DNA of 8,010 bases from Balneolaceae bacterium (GTDB lineage: Bacteria > Bacteroidota > Rhodothermia > Balneolales > Balneolaceae), in contig SLGL01000408.1 of assembly GCA_007123785.1 (NCBI GenBank), forward strand, positions 1-8,010, given 5' to 3'. Positions 4,598 through 8,010 of this stretch are shown here, piece after piece. Each line of letters begins with the position of its first letter. The stretch's first letter is position 1. A program made the position numbers and the translations under genes. The notes beneath the pieces are model-generated. The model did not search any database. It saw only the letters and a program-made list of their open reading frames with translations, and was not told the DNA's origin.

Positions 4598-7500
4598 GTG
4601 AAGTCAGATAAAAAATCCACTGATCAGAAAAAAAAAAGAGTCACAACAGAGAAACTTTTTCCAGTTGTTGGAATTGGTGCGTCGGCCGGGGGGTTAGCGG
4701 CTTTTAAAGCATTGCTCAAAGCCATACCGGAAGATTCAGGCATGGCATTTGTTCTTGTACAGCATTTAGATTCAAACCACGAAAGTCAGTTACCTGACAT
4801 TCTCCAAAAAGTTACGATCGTACCCGTTAAGGAGTTTTCAGACAAAACTATTATTGAGCCCAACCATATATATGTGATGCCCAGCAACAAAGTTATGGAA
4901 GCATCAGATGGTAAAATACAACTTGCTCCCCTGCCCGAAAAAATCAAAAACGAAGTTTCTCATCCCATTAATCTATTCTTCTCAGCACTGGCTGAAACTT
5001 ATGAATCCCATGCCATTGGTGTGGTATTGTCGGGCACAGCGTCTGATGGCACCAAAGGCTTGAAAGCGATTAAAGATCATGGAGGTATCACTTTTGCACA
5101 GGATACAAAATCAGCAGGCTATAGCGGCATGCCCAACAGTGCCATACAGTCGGGTATGGTTGATTTTGTTCTTCCGCCTGATAAAATTCCTGCAAAACTA
5201 CTCGAGGTCACTCAGATTGCTAATACTTCGACAGATTTAAAGGAACCTCAGTCTTTGAATGAAGATGACGTTTTCAGGCAGATAATCGCCCTTCTGCGAG
5301 TGCGAAATGGCACAGATTTCGCCTATTACAAACAGACCACAATCCGCAGGAGAATACTTCGTAGAATGGCAATCAACAAGTATAAAAAAGTAACCGCATA
5401 TCTTGAGTATTTAAGAGAGAACAAAAAAGAACAGGATATTCTGTACCAGGATATCTTAATCCCGGTCACATCTTTTTTCCGCGATCCAAATATATTTGAA
5501 AAATTATCTTCTACATATTTACCACAAATTATAAAAGGTATTCCTGCCGGTAAAACAATTCGGGTGTGGGTGGCAGGCTGCAGCACAGGTGAGGAAGCCT
5601 ACTCTCTGGCTATATTGTTTAAAGAACTTTTGGAAACCCAATCTCCGGGAAATCATGAAAAACAAATTCAGATTTTTGCATCTGATTTGAGTGAAACCGC
5701 TATCGAAAAGGCGCGCCTGGGCAGATATTTGAATACTGAAGTAGCCGGAGTATCCGAGAAGCGGCTGAAGAGATTCTTTACAAAAACGAATGGGCGATTT
5801 CAGGTTAACCGGCAGATCCGTGATATGTGCGTGTTTGCCGTTCATAATTTCTTAAAAGACCCTCCATTTGGCAAAATGGACTTTATAAGCTGCCGAAATG
5901 TGCTCATCTATTTTGAACCCTATTTACAGAAGAAAGCGCTCACCACATTTCATTATGTGATCAACCCGGATGGGCTGTTACTGCTTGGAAAATCGGAAAC
6001 AACCAGCGGGGTACCCGACCTTTTTTCTGAAGTTGCCAAAAGCGAAAAAATATTTTCGCGAAAAGATGTTTCCAGTAAATTCATGCAGGTGGTTAACCGG
6101 AGGACGGAGCTCGATTTTAACCAAACGAAAGAAGGCACAAAACCGACAAAGAAAAATCCTGAATTCCAGAAAACAGCAGATGAAATTGTAATCAAAAAGT
6201 ACACCCCGCCCGGTGTAGTAGTAAACGAGGCGATGGATATTGTGCAGTATCGCGGCAAAACCGGGCCATATTTAGAGCAAACATCAGGAAAACCGAGCCA
6301 CAATCTGATGGTATTGGCTGTGCAGGGTTTGGCTTTTGAACTGCGGAATATTCTCTTTAAAGCGAAACAGGAGAATACTGAAGTAAAAAAAGAGAACATC
6401 CCGGTTAAAATAAACGGTGACCTGCGTACTATTTCCATCGAAGCCATTCCGCTGCCTAATACCATAGAGCCCTATTATTTAGTACTGTTTCATGATACCT
6501 CTTCAAAAATTGAAACACCAAAACCTAAAACTGAAGCCGAAGAAACAGGCAAACCATCAGTAAACGAAAAAGACCTTCGCATAGAGCAATTAGAGCAAGA
6601 ACTTGTTGACACAAGGGAAGATATGCGGAACATCACAGAAGACCAGGAAGTTGTCATCGAAGAGCTTCAAAGTGCCAACGAAGAGTTGATGAGCGGCAGT
6701 GAAGAGCTGCAAACGTTAAATGAAGAATTAGAGACAAGCAAAGAAGAGCTGCAAAGCACAAACGAGGAGCTTATTGTCCTGAACCAGGAAATGAGCAGCT
6801 TAAACGAACAGTTAGAGATTGAAAGGAATTATTCTCAATCTATTGTTGCAAATATTCGAGAGCCATTGCTTGCACTGGATAAAAATCTGAAGATAAGAAC
6901 GGCCAACAATGCTTTCTACAAACAGTTTAAACTAAATGAAAAGAAAACGGTTGGCACCCTGATCTACGACCTTGATGGAAAAAATTGGGATTTCCCCGAA
7001 TTGAGAGCTCTGCTTGAAGAAATTATTCCTGAAAAACCTATTATTCATGATTACGAAGTCATCCGAAAATTTTCGGGGATTGGCAAACTGCATTTACTGA
7101 TGAATGCACGTGAAGTAGTGAATGAAGATAAATCAGAAAATCTAATTCTTCTCTCCATCGAGGATATTACCGAACAGGTAAAAGAGAAAGAGAAAAACTG
7201 GAAAATTCAGGAACGGCATACCAAAGAACTTAAAGAGAAGATAGAAGAGCGCACGGCCGAGTTAAAGAGCGCAAATGAAGAACTCCGGGACATCAACCAG
7301 GAATTGGTAAGCATGAATAAAGAGCTGGAAGCATTTACCTACATTTCCAGCCACGATTTGCAGGAACCGCTCCGGAAAATACAGACCTTTGCCGGGCGTA
7401 TACTCGAAAAAGAGGACAAAAACCTTTCAGAAAAGGGCAAAACCTATTTCAACCTGATGCAGAACGCTGCACAACGCATGCAAAAATTAATTGATGACCT

Positions 7501-8010
7501 TCTCGATTTTTCGCGCCTTAACACCACTGAGCGAGTATTTGAAAGGGTGAATCTTGGTACCATTGTTGAAAAGGTTATTGCCAGCTTCAATGAAAGCATA
7601 GAAGAAAAACAAGCCACTGTTGAAATGGAAACAATGTGTGAGGCAGATGTAATTGTTTTCCAGTTCAGGCAGCTGATGCATAATCTAATCAGCAATGCAC
7701 TTAAATTTTCGAAACCGGGAGTAAAGCCTAAAATTAAGATCAAAAGCAGGATTGAAAAAGGCTCTATATTTAAAGTTAAAAACCTTGAGCAAGATAAGAA
7801 GTATTGCCATATTTCTGTGTCTGACAACGGCATTGGTTTTGAAGAGAAGTTCAATGAGAAAATATTTGAGGTATTTCAGCGACTTCATAGCAAAGACAAA
7901 TATCCCGGTACGGGAATCGGGCTGGCAACCGTAAAAAAAATTATAGTCCTTCATAATGGGGTCATAGAAGTAAAAAGTGCCTTAAAAAAAGGGACTACAT
8001 TTGATATTTA
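4598..8010 (+). CDS. CheB-CheR-PAS-histidine kinase fusion protein (3' end cut by window)
   Basis: At least 1137 residues, no membrane span, so cytoplasmic. Domains: CheB methylesterase, about 22-205, with the complete triad S29 (GIGASAGG), H56 (VQHLD) and D150 (SGTASDG) but no receiver domain. CheR methyltransferase, about 224-487, with the SAM motif VAGCSTGEEAYS (325-336) and FISCRNVLIYFE (429-440). A PAS-like segment, about 529-640. A coiled coil, about 657-743, ending in eight EEL heptads. PAS, about 744-860 (NIREPLLALD to IEDITEQ). A second coiled coil. HisKA with H919 (SSHDLQEPLRKI). HATPase with N1033 (NLISNALKFS), D1076 (DNGIGF) and G1104-G1108 (GTGIGLA). The last readable residues, TTFDIY, match the usual kinase end, so only a few residues are missing. 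The start is GTG, the first possible start after the regulator's stop. CheB removes and CheR adds methyl esters on receptor glutamates; here the substrate is unknown. The kinase should phosphorylate the regulator encoded just upstream. Confidence 0.93.
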   Translation, partial: MKSDKKSTDQKKKRVTTEKLFPVVGIGASAGGLAAFKALLKAIPEDSGMAFVLVQHLDSNHESQLPDILQKVTIVPVKEFSDKTIIEPNHIYVMPSNKVMEASDGKIQLAPLPEKIKNEVSHPINLFFSALAETYESHAIGVVLSGTASDGTKGLKAIKDHGGITFAQDTKSAGYSGMPNSAIQSGMVDFVLPPDKIPAKLLEVTQIANTSTDLKEPQSLNEDDVFRQIIALLRVRNGTDFAYYKQTTIRRRILRRMAINKYKKVTAYLEYLRENKKEQDILYQDILIPVTSFFRDPNIFEKLSSTYLPQIIKGIPAGKTIRVWVAGCSTGEEAYSLAILFKELLETQSPGNHEKQIQIFASDLSETAIEKARLGRYLNTEVAGVSEKRLKRFFTKTNGRFQVNRQIRDMCVFAVHNFLKDPPFGKMDFISCRNVLIYFEPYLQKKALTTFHYVINPDGLLLLGKSETTSGVPDLFSEVAKSEKIFSRKDVSSKFMQVVNRRTELDFNQTKEGTKPTKKNPEFQKTADEIVIKKYTPPGVVVNEAMDIVQYRGKTGPYLEQTSGKPSHNLMVLAVQGLAFELRNILFKAKQENTEVKKENIPVKINGDLRTISIEAIPLPNTIEPYYLVLFHDTSSKIETPKPKTEAEETGKPSVNEKDLRIEQLEQELVDTREDMRNITEDQEVVIEELQSANEELMSGSEELQTLNEELETSKEELQSTNEELIVLNQEMSSLNEQLEIERNYSQSIVANIREPLLALDKNLKIRTANNAFYKQFKLNEKKTVGTLIYDLDGKNWDFPELRALLEEIIPEKPIIHDYEVIRKFSGIGKLHLLMNAREVVNEDKSENLILLSIEDITEQVKEKEKNWKIQERHTKELKEKIEERTAELKSANEELRDINQELVSMNKELEAFTYISSHDLQEPLRKIQTFAGRILEKEDKNLSEKGKTYFNLMQNAAQRMQKLIDDLLDFSRLNTTERVFERVNLGTIVEKVIASFNESIEEKQATVEMETMCEADVIVFQFRQLMHNLISNALKFSKPGVKPKIKIKSRIEKGSIFKVKNLEQDKKYCHISVSDNGIGFEEKFNEKIFEVFQRLHSKDKYPGTGIGLATVKKIIVLHNGVIEVKSALKKGTTFDI
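4628..4637 (+). repeat. run of ten A residues near the kinase start
   Basis: Ten consecutive A residues cover codons 11-13 and part of codon 14 of the fusion kinase. A change in run length would shift the frame before the CheB motif. No in-frame ATG follows until 4742, which is past the catalytic Ser. Confidence 0.9.
6659..6826 (+). repeat. eight coding heptads (EEL-type coiled coil)
   Basis: Eight uninterrupted 21-bp units encode residues 688-743: EELQSAN, EELMSGS, EELQTLN, EELETSK, EELQSTN, EELIVLN, QEMSSLN and EQLEIER. Leu or Met is at the third place and usually Asn or Ser at the seventh. The 13-bp word GAAGAGCTGCAAA recurs at 6701 and 6743, two heptads apart. This helical linker joins the CheB/CheR half to the PAS-kinase half and is a known hallmark of CheB-CheR-PAS fusions. 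Confidence 0.88.

Noticed and set aside
5326..6465. Several - strand frames of 86-170 codons
   Set aside because: They lie wholly within the CheB-CheR-kinase gene on the opposite strand and show no domain; shadow frames.
7444..7954. Frames of 60-136 codons on both strands at the kinase end
   Set aside because: They overlap the HisKA and HATPase coding region in other frames, and the real frame carries intact kinase motifs.

Overview
The window is an AT-rich bacterial segment with every recognisable gene on the + strand. It most resembles the Bacteroidota or a close relative such as Balneolota. The reasons are weak or absent Shine-Dalgarno sites, the combination of YflT-type, DUF2383, DUF892 and DUF3494 proteins, and an Rcp1-like response regulator beside a large soluble hybrid kinase. 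This is inferred from protein style alone; no marker gene is present.

Left part (1-1990), a cluster of stress-type small proteins. It holds a 60-residue hydrophilic protein, a decayed C-terminal remnant of a YciE/YciF (DUF892) ferritin-like gene with an in-frame amber codon, a 38-residue single-span membrane protein, a YflT-domain general stress protein with a glycine-rich membrane-insertion region and a 15-bp coding repeat, a hairpin terminator, and a DUF2383 (PA2169-family) four-helix-bundle protein. These families commonly occur in general stress responses of free-living bacteria, but none has a firmly known reaction.

Middle (2157-3644), one exported protein of 472 residues. It has a signal peptide, an SbsA-type Ig-like domain (Big_5) and a DUF3494 ice-binding-type beta-solenoid domain. 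Its loops are swollen by strongly charged low-complexity segments. A strong intrinsic terminator follows at once, so it is probably its own transcription unit.

Right part (3645-8010), a signalling pair. After about 470 bp without a convincing gene comes a single-domain response regulator. Nine bases past its stop, in the same frame and with a GTG start, begins a very large fusion protein: CheB methylesterase, CheR methyltransferase, PAS-like region, long heptad coiled coil, PAS, HisKA and HATPase. The catalytic residues of CheB, the SAM motif of CheR and the H, N and G boxes of the kinase are all intact. The last codon is cut by the window edge, within a few residues of the expected C-terminus. 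The likely logic is that the cytoplasmic kinase signals to the small regulator, while its CheB/CheR modules act on glutamate side chains of an unidentified partner. No other chemotaxis gene is visible.

The most notable items are the fusion kinase and its one-stop junction with the regulator, the charged expansions in the DUF3494 protein, and the DUF892 remnant. I did not find a clear novel defence or mobile system.
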